A stretch of DNA of 64,000 nucleotides from Maylandia zebra (taxonomy: Eukaryota > Chordata > Actinopteri > Cichliformes > Cichlidae). The translations under genes and the position numbers were made by a program. The DNA lies in NCBI RefSeq assembly GCF_041146795.1, contig NC_135188.1:3519919-3583918 (forward strand). The letters are read 5' to 3'. Positions 26,801 to 45,900 of this stretch are shown here, in pieces; the first letter of the stretch is position 1, and every line of letters begins with the position of its first letter. The notes under the pieces were generated by a model. It was given only the letters and a program-made list of their open reading frames with translations. It ran no database searches and was not told the DNA's origin.

Positions 26801-29517
26801 CCACCCAAAACAACATTTTCACCGACATTTCAGTTGTGTTATTTCACTGCTTATTTTAGTAACTGCAGAATCACTATACTGGATTCATGAAATTCATGTG
26901 AACATATTTGTCAAGTGCAATGTTGGTCATCATAATATTATGGCTAGTTGGAGAGATTTTACTGTGCACCCATGCGTTCCTAATGGCTCAGTCAGACTAG
27001 ACTAAAAATAGGATAGTAATCTACTTTATATCAAGAAAAATTAGTGATTGCCCGGATTCTTTTTGCTGATTGTAAGTAGTTGCAGCAACCATTTTCAATT
27101 GCACAGGTGTCTTGGTAGAAGAAAACAGCTTTGCTGAGCACCTGTGTCATATAAATCAGTCAATTAACCATCCTGCAGCAATTAGGTCACTATTTGCGGA
27201 GGAATTTCTGAATCTCTGTTTAAAATTTATGAGGTTCTGGCTGGACTCTAAATGTAATGATGCATTCAGTTTCCCTTGGAAGCAGGGCTGGGAGTGACAT
27301 CACTCCCAAGTTGAGTGTGTTCCAGTAGTGAAGTCAGAAAAACAGGATTTATTTTGTTCCTTAGCAAGTAGAGCCATTCATACCACGATGGGGATACAAG
27401 GTGATGTTTGTTTGGGTTTGTTGTTGTTTTTTAACTGAAAAACACAACAGCAACACATTTATGGTTCGAGCCTGCACGGTGTTCTGTATATGGCTTATTT
27501 AGCGAATCAAATATGTACAACAGTATTTTCACAGATTGAAAGTTGAGAACGCTGAAATTCAGACTTACAGCTTCAAATGGAATACACAGAATTTCTGTGT
27601 TGTTAGACGGCAAAAGATTTATGATTTTTGCTCACAGTTAACAGCCATGTTATCACAAACAGACTGCAGAAAATTGACTCCATTCGATCACAAACTAGCA
27701 GAATGACTTGTGTGTTTTGTTTTGGGTCTTTTTTTCCAGATGCAAAAGGTTTGTCTAACCCAGCAGAGGTTGAGGGGCTGAGAGAAAAGGTCTATGCTTC
27801 ATTGGAGTCGTATACAAAACAGAAGTACCCGGACCAGCCTGGCAGGTAGGAACTGTTCCATTACAACATCGATCATTTTTAAACACATTTCTGCACTGGA
27901 TGTAAAGAATAATAAGGATGGCAGCTTGCATTATATTAGTACACAGCTCTTATGCAAGTAAAAAACTTTTGCCTAACCACAACATTGCATTTAAAAGGAT
28001 GTAGGCTGATAACGCTATTTGTAACTGCAAATTGTTGCCATTGACTGTATTTTTTATTTGGGAGCTGATTGAGAGCAACAGGTATTAGAGGTAAAAGCAG
28101 ACACTGCAAACTTCCTGAAAAGTCAACACATCACAGCTGAGATGCAGAAAGAACGCTTAAGAATATTTTGGTCACTATTGAGATCACAGTTATTATTATT
28201 ATTACCCCATGAATATTTCACCTCACTGAAAAAACATTTAATGGTGAAATTATGACATAAAGTGCACATGATTGAAGTGAAACTAGCATGCCACAGCCCG
28301 GCAGTGAAAAAGATCACCACTGCAACATGTAATACTTTTTCTTGTTTGTTTTCATTAATCTAAATCATAAATCTCTGAGCAAAGAATTGATTTTTGAAAG
28401 GTAAATGTAACACTAGCTTGACTTTCTTTGAAATGGCTTACTGTGTACGGTATGTTGTCTCATGAAAAGTGAGATGTTTACAATATTAAAAAAAAAATCT
28501 TGATATGCACTCACTATATTCTTTATTAGGAACATCTTGCTAGTCCTTTTGGGCCATATCGATATGATTGCTGCATGTCTATGATGGGATTCTCACGTTC
28601 CACCACATCCCAAAGGTGCTCTATTGGATTGAGATCCGGTGACTGTGGTGTTTTATCCTGCTGGAAAAAGCAGAAAATGGGAACACTGTGATCAATAATG
28701 ATATAGTCAGCACCAATGTTCAGATAAGCAGTGATGTTTAAAGCGATGCTCAGTTGGAGCCCAAAATGTGCCAAGAAAATATCTCCCACACACACACACT
28801 ACCACCAACAGCAGCCTGAATTGTATACAGGGCATAGTGCATCCATGTTTTCATGGTGTTTGCACCAAATTCTGACCCTATTATTCTAATGTCACAGTAA
28901 AAATTGTGACTTATCAAATGAGACATTGTTTGTCCATTCCTCTGTGGTTCAATTTAGGTGGCGCTCTGTCCTTTAGCAGGTGACCCGGTGTGGTCTTGTT
29001 GCTGCTGTAGGCCATCTGCTTTAAAGTTTAATATGTTGTGCATTCAGAGATGCTCCCATGCATGTATTTTCTTTTTTGGACTATTCTCTGCAAACCGTAT
29101 AGATGATTGTCACCTTTCGTCCTGAACTTCAGCAGGTCATCTTGATCATGTCTACATGCCTAAATGCAGAGTTGCTGCCATGTGATTGGCTGATTAGATA
29201 TTTGCATTACAAAGCAGGTGAACAGGTGTATCAAACAAAGTGGCTAGTGAGTGTGTGTAAAATATGGCTTTTTTTTTTTTTTTTAAACAACTTTGAACAT
29301 GTGTGGAAGTGAGTTTTAAGCTCAGTTGTTCTCGCCTCACTATTTGGCACGACTTTTTATTATTCTCAGGTTTGCCAAACTGCTGCTGCGCCTGCCTGCC
29401 CTGCGCTCCATCGGCCTCAAATGTTTGGAGCATCTGTTCTTCTTCAAGCTAATTGGGGACACGCCTATTGACACCTTTTTGATGGAGATGCTGGAGGCTC
29501 CGCATCAGATCACATGA
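6474..29517 (+). CDS. rxrg: Retinoid X receptor gamma (RXRG), ten coding exons, 453 aa
   Basis: Nuclear receptor that binds 9-cis retinoic acid and pairs with RAR, TR, VDR, PPAR and LXR on DNA in the nucleus. Coding exons: 6474-6504, 20831-21066, 23630-23774, 24135-24314, 24747-24907, 25625-25754, 26239-26371, 26679-26770, 27740-27845, 29370-29517. All junctions are GT-AG and the phases join without a break. Residues 1-128 form the variable A/B region with the SSSEDIKP motif. Residues 129-194 form the DNA-binding domain with all eight zinc cysteines (C129, C132, C146, C149, C165, C171, C181, C184) and P box EGCKG. The rest is hinge and ligand-binding domain, ending in the AF-2 helix (FLMEML). 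The tail HQIT and the neighbouring lmx1a favour gamma over alpha or beta. I cannot decide between teleost rxrga and rxrgb. Human RXRG has 463 residues. The start is the first ATG of exon 1, just before a good donor. Confidence 0.95.
8935..9110. promoter_or_regulatory. Possible enhancer-like block in rxrg intron 1
   Basis: A cluster of TAAT-core motifs (GCTAATTGCCAGTAATTAG and nearby ATTAGTGAAG), as bound by homeodomain proteins, in non-repetitive DNA. Function is inferred only. Confidence 0.22.
10600..10850. promoter_or_regulatory. Possible enhancer-like block in rxrg intron 1
   Basis: Non-repetitive sequence with TGATTACTAATTATGG (homeodomain-type cores), ending in a CT-rich stretch and TGAGTCAC (AP-1-like) near 10824. 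No ORF is present. Regulatory role is an inference. Confidence 0.22.
12205..12271 (+). CDS. rxrg: Alternative first coding exon of rxrg (predicted)
   Basis: An ATG at 12205 opens 22 codons ([15 protein letters not shown]...GYGH) plus one base, followed directly by the donor GTGAGT at 12272. The exon ends in phase 1, exactly like the exon at 6474-6504, so it joins exon 2 (20831) in frame and gives ...[11 protein letters not shown]. The resulting protein would have 465 residues, closer to human RXRG (463) than the 453-residue form. The G/S/P-rich composition resembles the human gamma A/B region, which also contains GGSPG. RXR genes are known to use several promoters that change the A/B region. 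The splice is inferred; no transcript has been seen. Confidence 0.6.
12295..12342. repeat. (TG)24 microsatellite
   Basis: An uninterrupted TG run starting 24 bases after the end of the alternative rxrg first exon. Confidence 0.98.
14785..14830. repeat. C34 homopolymer joined to (CA)n
   Basis: A run of 34 C followed by about six CA units. The opposite strand is an unbroken G tract, able in principle to form G-quadruplexes and prone to length error in sequencing. Confidence 0.97.
24430..24660 (+). repeat. SINE-like dispersed repeat in rxrg intron 4
   Basis: Wording such as TATATAGCGCCAAATTACGAC, CTTCAAGGCGCTTAATATTG and GCAGAACCAGGCTCAGGGAGG is familiar from a short interspersed repeat common in teleost genomes. 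Ends and target duplication could not be fixed. Confidence 0.6.
28508..29253 (-). mobile_element. Tc1/mariner-like element remnant in rxrg intron 9
   Basis: The ends form an imperfect inverted repeat: CACTCACTATATTCTTTATT at the left, and AAAGTGGCTAGTGAGTG at the right. On the minus strand one frame reads [19 protein letters not shown], the third-carboxylate region of Tc1-type transposases. Most of the transposase gene is missing or broken. The insertion lies wholly in the intron and does not touch splice sites. Confidence 0.75.
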
Positions 29518-29702
29518 CACACGTCTTCCCCTTTCCCTTGTACATACTCCCGCATCATAAGCAATATGATGATGGAATTAAAAAGACTTGATTGAAATGT
29601 AAAACAGCTTATTTTGTACCCATTTTAAAAAAAAAAATGCAATTAAAATGTTTAAAAAAAATGTGGTTGTGGGGATGGTGGAGTCATAACTCGATAAATT
29701 CC

Positions 29703-29708
29703 AATAAA
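29703..29708 (+). terminator. rxrg polyadenylation signal
   Basis: AATAAA, 186 bases after the stop codon at 29517. A second AATAAA lies near 29868, so two 3' ends are possible. Confidence 0.6.
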
Positions 29709-29889
29709 GTTGGTTTGGAATTTTGTAAATAGCTAATTTCAGGTGTTTGTTTCAAAAGCCACCAAATGCAAAATTTGAAGAAAAAAAATCATATTTTATT
29801 CAAAGCAGAATTGTATAAAACAAAAACCATGCCTGAATTTCTTAAACGTGTCTGAGAATTCTTACAGAATAAAGTTATTTAAAAATGTA

Positions 29890-30600
29890 CATGAAATATT
29901 TTGTGCATTGTGTTAATGCATTATCACATTTTCTTTTATTAGCTGTGTTTGGTATCAAATATAAAGTGAACCTGCTATTTTCACTCCTCGTCCACCAGAT
30001 GGCGTCCACAGAGTGCCATCAAGACGAGAGACGCTGCTTCACAGCATTTTTTTTTTTTTTTTAGAGCTGTTTGCACGGATTCCTGTATCCTCCTCGTGGC
30101 TACGGTCTGTCAGAGTTACATGACTCGTCAGGGCCTCTGCAGGCTTCAGCATCACGAACTGCCAGGACCTCATCACAAAGACCTTTGATTTCATTAAGAC
30201 GTCTTGGTGAAGATAATCCACGAAGAAATAGGAATCTAGAGAGAACAAAAAAAGAAAATAAATCTACGTCGGAATATGTGCCTATACTGGAATGAGTCAG
30301 TATGTTGGCTGATATGTAACAAAATCCGCACGGGTTTGCAGTTGTCCGCAATAGTTGCAACTGGAGCTAGAATATAAAATAGCATACAGCCATATCTTGC
30401 TCACATGTTTCAATAGGAAAAATAGATGTTGTTATTTTGCAAAAATCATTGGAATCTCTATGATCCCATTTACTGCCAAGACTGGGCTAAAGTGAAACTT
30501 TGTGAAGCCACTAATTCGCAGAAAAACCAAACTGATTATTTAAAGCTTTTGGGGGGGGGGAATCATCACTTAAGTGTGTGACCTTTTAACCTGCAGTTTA
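29890..30600. other. rxrg-lmx1a spacer
   Basis: About 700 bases with a T tract (about 30046-30062) and a G9 run (about 30551-30559). No gene recognised. Confidence 0.5.
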
Positions 30601-30639
30601 CTGTGTTATCAAATCACAATTTGAATACTACTGGCATTG

Positions 30640-31027
30640 AGGCTTGGCGAGAGAGACACACAAGCGTGGGGGAGAGAGTGAGTGACCGAGGGAGGAGAGA
30701 GAGTGCCTGGCAGAGAACGAGAGAGAAGGAGAGAGAGAGAGGTAACCTGCACCTGCACATGGAGGAAGTCTTACTCTGTTTCGCGCTCGCTCTCTCTCAC
30801 TCTCTTTCCCGTTCACCCCTAATAGGATAATTGATAGACAGCCCAAATAGTCAATAACTGTGGACTCAGCGAGGTCGCTGGAAGCACTAAGCAGAAACTT
30901 TGATGCGCTGCTCTCTGCTCCGAGGAGCAAGTTGCAGGGGAACTTTGAGTGGCGGAGATGCTCTGAGCAGGACTGGGAGTTCATAACCAAAATCCTTCGC
31001 TGCTGACCGGAAACTCGCATTTTACAG
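30640..31027 (+). other. Probable lmx1a 5' non-coding exon
   Basis: A purine-rich then GC-rich stretch ends at ACAG|GTATGCC (donor at 31028). The next exon starts after TTTCGCAG at 31117 and carries the start codon. The left end is not determined. Confidence 0.5.
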
Positions 31028-31134
31028 GTATGCCACTCTTCTTAGAAAACTCTAAGAAAAAAATCTTAGAAAAATGTTTTCCTTAAATTAAACCTTGGTG
31101 AAAATATATTTCGCAGCTTCTTCAGGGAACAGCA

Positions 31135-40707
<9,573 letters not shown>

Positions 40708-41060
40708 GGGTGGCTATCAGATTCAGACAGACTGAATTTATCTCAGAAATGTGGTAATTTGGTACGTGGACGTAAAATGTTAGAAGGGGACAGGGGTACA
40801 CTCACAGTGATACCATGCAATACTATACCATGTTCACCTCTATACAAACCCAATTACACTCCTGCCTCTTATGCTTTAAAATCTCTTCGGAGTCTCCTGT
40901 ACGTGCATGACACTGAACTCTCATTATGTTTGAATGCCAGATTATGAGAGCGTAACTGCATCTACTCATGTAAATAGTTGACTGGGTGTGTATTTGTATT
41001 TATTCTCCAAATGTGTGTGTATGCTGTTCATCTCGATCGAATTAACAATAATCAGAAAAT

Positions 41061-41066
41061 AATAAA
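41061..41066 (+). terminator. lmx1a polyadenylation signal
   Basis: AATAAA 354 bases after the stop codon at 40707, at the end of an AT-rich 3' UTR. Confidence 0.6.
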
Positions 41067-41089
41067 CATGAAACGGTGATTGTTCACTA

Positions 41090-42760
41090 TGGTGTTACTA
41101 CAAACCACGGGGTGATTTGTCCATATGAAAATGGGATATTCATGCTGAGGGTTAGAGGCAGGTCAGTCCATCCTCAGTGCTTATCAGTCCGATCTAGGTG
41201 ACGGGTCAGTGAGACATCTTCTCCTGGCTGTTGAATGGATCGTCAGATTGTAAAATGCTGGGCTATGACAGCCGTATGGGTCAGTGGCAGGTAAGCATCA
41301 CATCCACGCCGCCATCATCAACGCTCACATTGTGCTTTTCTTGGTCAAAGGCCTTTGCTGCATTTTTCTGCCTTTTCCTTCCTTCAGTCAAAGAGGATGG
41401 GAGGAGGGGGAGGTGGGGGACCACCCAGGCACTGTGCCCAGCTGGAATGCACCAATCATGGGAAGGGAGGTTGCGAAAACCCACGGAGGGGGCTTCAGAC
41501 AACGGAGTGGCTGAAAGCTGTGTCAGGGGAGAATGCCCAGGGTGACACGGAGATATGAAGCCCTACTGTATGGAGTGCCTCCTTGCCCCAGCCGTGAACC
41601 CTCTCCTGGACCCATCTCATATTTCCCACTATGAAATCAGACCTTGCAAAGCAGAGAGCTCAAGTCAATGGTCAGGAACAATCTAACTGTCTGTCACCGT
41701 AGTACACTACTGCCAACCAGAGCTAAAGAAGCAAGCAGCAGAGTATACCTACAGTACGTCTGTGTTTCGCAGTCCCTCAGTATCTGTTTCTGTATCTGCT
41801 CTGAGCGTCTGCTGGCATGTGCATGTGTTCATTCTCATGTGTTAGATGGAACAACACTCTTTGTTGTAGGGCCTAACATAACATAATGTATTCCTTGTAT
41901 CTATAGGTGAATGAAAAGAGGGGGGAAAAGGCTTAAATATCGGGGAAGAAAGCCAAGGTGGTCACCTGGGGGAGCCTTTTACCTTCTTGTCTGTGTGCAG
42001 TTGGCATACGTAGCAGGTGAGAAGACCAAAAAAAAAGTTCACACTGTGATCATACGGTCACAGCGGGTAGCAATAACCTCATTATTATTCCGATGGTAGC
42101 CAAACAGTTTCCTGTCAACAGTGCGGTTATTTATTGCACGCTCCATGCCAACCACAGGCCACAAACCCTCTGTCTTTTAACTGCTATAATTGGCTTCATG
42201 CTGTTGCAGTGCCAAGACAGATGCACACGCTTTGCTGAACGTACTCCAAAGGATGCTTGCAGATTATAAATAAAGTCTGTTTGCACACATAGACCAGCAA
42301 GGTTTAATGCAGTAGATACAGCCATACCATGGAAATGTATCATTTCAGCCACTGGACTTACATATTCACAAATATGACACACATTTCAATAATCAGTGTA
42401 ATGGGTGGGGGTAGTCATTGTGGGATCAGTGCCCATTTTGACACTGAGTTGATCACCTCCTCACCATATCCTATGATGGGAGCTTTCTGGTCACCAAATG
42501 TGCTAAATTGACAGTTAACGGCATTTCGGCAAGCCTAGAGATTTCTGGGAACATTCCCAATTGACCCCACAGCATTCAAATGCCAAATGTGTAAAATATG
42601 AATTTCTGATGACGACCTGACAGGACAGGGTTATTCCAGATTGTACCACATGATACTGGACATAGCTGAAAGAATGCCAGCAGTAAAATGGGACTGAATG
42701 AGTCGGGGAAGAGTAAACATAAAACAATGAAAAAGCAAATGAAACAACAGTTTTCTGAGA
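41090..42760. other. Spacer between convergent lmx1a and selp-like genes
   Basis: Several short ORFs on both strands; none matches a family I know and none has a spliced neighbour. No repeat recognised. Confidence 0.5.
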
Positions 42761-42771
42761 TTTTTTAAAAT

Positions 42772-42777
42772 TTTATT
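42772..42777 (-). terminator. selp-like polyadenylation signal
   Basis: TTTATT on the plus strand (AATAAA on the coding strand), about 195 bases past the stop codon at 42970. Confidence 0.55.
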
Positions 42778-42969
42778 GACTTTTGGAAATTTTCAGGGAG
42801 GACCTAATGCAACAGCTGTAGACATACTTTATGTATCGTGGATGAAGTCTGTCATATGAATTGCTATTGCTTAAGCGAGAGCAAGTAGATGCAGTAACTA
42901 CCAAGCTTCTTAGAATAATAATAATAACAAGCAAAAAGTAAAATCACATCTCAAAAAAGGAACAAGAGG

Positions 42970-45900
42970 TCAAAACTCAAATGCTGGATTCTCTCTTTCA
43001 CCCCATGTCGGGACATCAGAAGTGATCATATTTCCTACAAAGATGAAAAGATGGGATTAGAAGTGTGCTCACCCTGCTACACCACACTGTATGTGTAAAT
43101 GTGCATCACTACAGTAAGTTTCACCTGTTTTCTTAAATTGTTTCATGATCAACACAGTCAGTCCTATCAGGAGAAGTATCGCAACAGCAATTCCCGCCCC
43201 TGCGCCAGTGTACAGCAACATGGCAGTCCCTATCGACATACCTGGCGTGGGATCACATAAAGATTTTAATGAAGCTTTAGGGAACTGTTCTCAGTGTATA
43301 CTTCATGGCCAGCAGAAGTCATTGTTTTATAGTGTATGTTGATATTAGTTTGGGTTTTGCCTGTATCACACCACACAGTGTGCAAGAGAAGACTCCTATC
43401 TTAGAAAATGGTGTCATTTATAAATTACGGGGGAAATAACATTTTAAACTACAGAGAATAATTTACCTGTGCAGCTGGGCAGGCTGTCATTCCAGATCCC
43501 AGTGGCAGAGCAAAGCATCACTGCTGTGCCATTGAGGGTGAATCCATCTTTACAGCTGAAAACGCATTCAGAGCTAAAGCTGAAATTCCCCAGAGGATGA
43601 GAGCAATTCATAGACAGGTCTGAGGAGAAGGCACGGATGGCCTTACACTGCACAGCTAAAAAGGACAGCAACTACAATTACATAAGATCAATGAATATGT
43701 AATAACATTCAAAGTATTGCTATGCACTTACGTCGACAGGTGGGTGGATCCTGATTCCAGTGGCCTGAGGTGTTGCACATCATAGAAGATCTTCCTTTCA
43801 GCCAGAAACCTTTATTACATTTAAAGTCACACTGTGAGCCATAACTGAAAGGAGAGTTCAGATGGCTGCAGTTCATCCTCCCATGCTGTGGTGATTTGGC
43901 CAGCAGGGGGCATTGGCGTGCTGTGGATAACATAAAAACAGTATAGGCTCAGTACAGCTTCACTTTTGACTTTCCGGGTGGTGTAGAGTTTGGAACTATT
44001 TAATGTATGGACACAGATTAAGAAGGACTTTATGTGGATGGCAACCGTATCATGTTTTGGTTTATTACCCTGACAGCCTGGTATTTCTGTGCTCCATGTG
44101 CCCGCAGAGGTGCATTCAGTGTCAGGAATTCCAGTTAGCAGAAAGCCGTCCTCACAGGTTGATGTGCACCTAGAGCCAAAACTGAACTCGCCATGAGAAT
44201 GAGAGCAGTCTAAAGTCCCATGAGAAGGAGGAGTGAGAATAGGACACCTTTCAGCTATAAAGGAAAAAAACTCACAGCACATAGAGGAACAGAGCAGATT
44301 ATTAGCTTCTTTAAGAAAAAAGTGTAGCTGTGCAATTTAAATTATGGAAAAAGGAGTTTATCGGTCTGTTTCTGATACACTGGATATTGATACAAAGAGT
44401 GTTTTTACCTAAGCAATGGGGAACAGCTCTGTTCCACCTGCCTTGAGATGTGCACTCTGTGATAGCTGTACCATTTAGCACAAAACCTTCTGCACATGTT
44501 GATGTGCACACAGAAGCAAAACTGTACTCTCTGTGGGGATTAGAGCAGACTAAGGACCCATGAGAGGGTGAGTTCAGAGTGGGACACCGTCTAGCTGCAA
44601 GAGGAATGAAGACACAGAGGTACCAAGACAAAGAAAAGGCATCATGCCATTGAAACCTTTAAATTAAGCATTTATCTTTGATTGTCTGATCACTTATTAT
44701 TGATGGAGGGTTTTTTCCTACCCAGACATTGAGGTATGTCTGTGCTCCAGTTGCTCATAGCCGTGCACTCGGTGTCAGCTGTCCCATTCAGCACAAATCC
44801 TTCATCACACGTTGTCGTGCAATGAGAACCAAAACTGAACTTTCCATGAGGATCTGAGCAAATTATGGATCCGTGAGCAGGAGAGTTCAGTGTGGGGCAT
44901 TTCTTAGCTGGAGATGAACAAAAAGAAAGATGTACACAAGGTATTAAGCTGATTTAGTGAAAAATTGTTGTAATGCAAACTGAACCATGAAACTACAAGC
45001 TTTTAGCGTGTTCTTTACCCAAGCAAGGTAGAATGTCTGTACTCCACATGCCCATGGAGGTGCACTCAGTGCTGGACGTCCCATTCAGCAGAAAGCCCTC
45101 ATCACATGTTGATGTGCACACAGAAGCAAAACTGTACTCTCTGTGGGGATTAGAGCAGACTAAGGACCCATGAGAGGGTGAGTTCAGAGTGGGACACCGT
45201 CTAGCTGCAAGAGGAATGAAGACACAGAGGTACCAAGACAAAGAAAAGGCATCATGCCATTGAAACCTTTAAATTAAGCATTTATCTTTGATTGTCTGAT
45301 CACTTATTATTGATGGAGGGTTTTTTCCTACCCAGACATTGAGGTATGTCTGTGCTCCAGTTGCTCATAGCAGTGCATTCGGTGTCAGCTGTCCCATTCA
45401 GCACAAATCCTTCATCACACGTTGTCGTGCAATGAGAACCAAAACTGAACTCTCCATGAGGATCAGAGCAAATTATGGATCCGTGAGCAGGAGAGTTCAG
45501 TGTGGGGCATTTATTAGCTGGAGGGAGGGAACAGGCAGGGTAGAAGGTCAGCAATACGTTTTTTAATCAAGTGGTAATTGGACCCTCTGTGAACCTTGAA
45601 AGTACAAGCTCTTTTATTAACTAAACAATTGAGAAGCATGGATTTAGAATGTTTTTTACCCAAGCAATGTGGGATGTCTGTGCTCCAGTTGCTCATAGCC
45701 GTGCACTCAGTGACAGCAGTTCCATTTAAGATAAAACCTTCATCACAGGTTGTCGTGCAACGAGAACCAAAACTGAACTCTCCATGAGGATCAGAGCAAA
45801 TTATGGATCCGTGAGCAGGAGAGTTCAGTGTGGGGCATTTCTTAGCTGGAGATGAACAAAAAGAAAGATGTACACAAGGTATTAAGCTGATTTAGTGAAA

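Noticed and set aside
30628-31020. 130-codon minus-strand ORF
   Set aside because: Antisense to the GA-rich lmx1a 5' non-coding exon; composition explains its openness.
41231-41545. Overlapping plus-strand ORFs after lmx1a
   Set aside because: Three frames open over the same G-rich stretch; no homology recognised.
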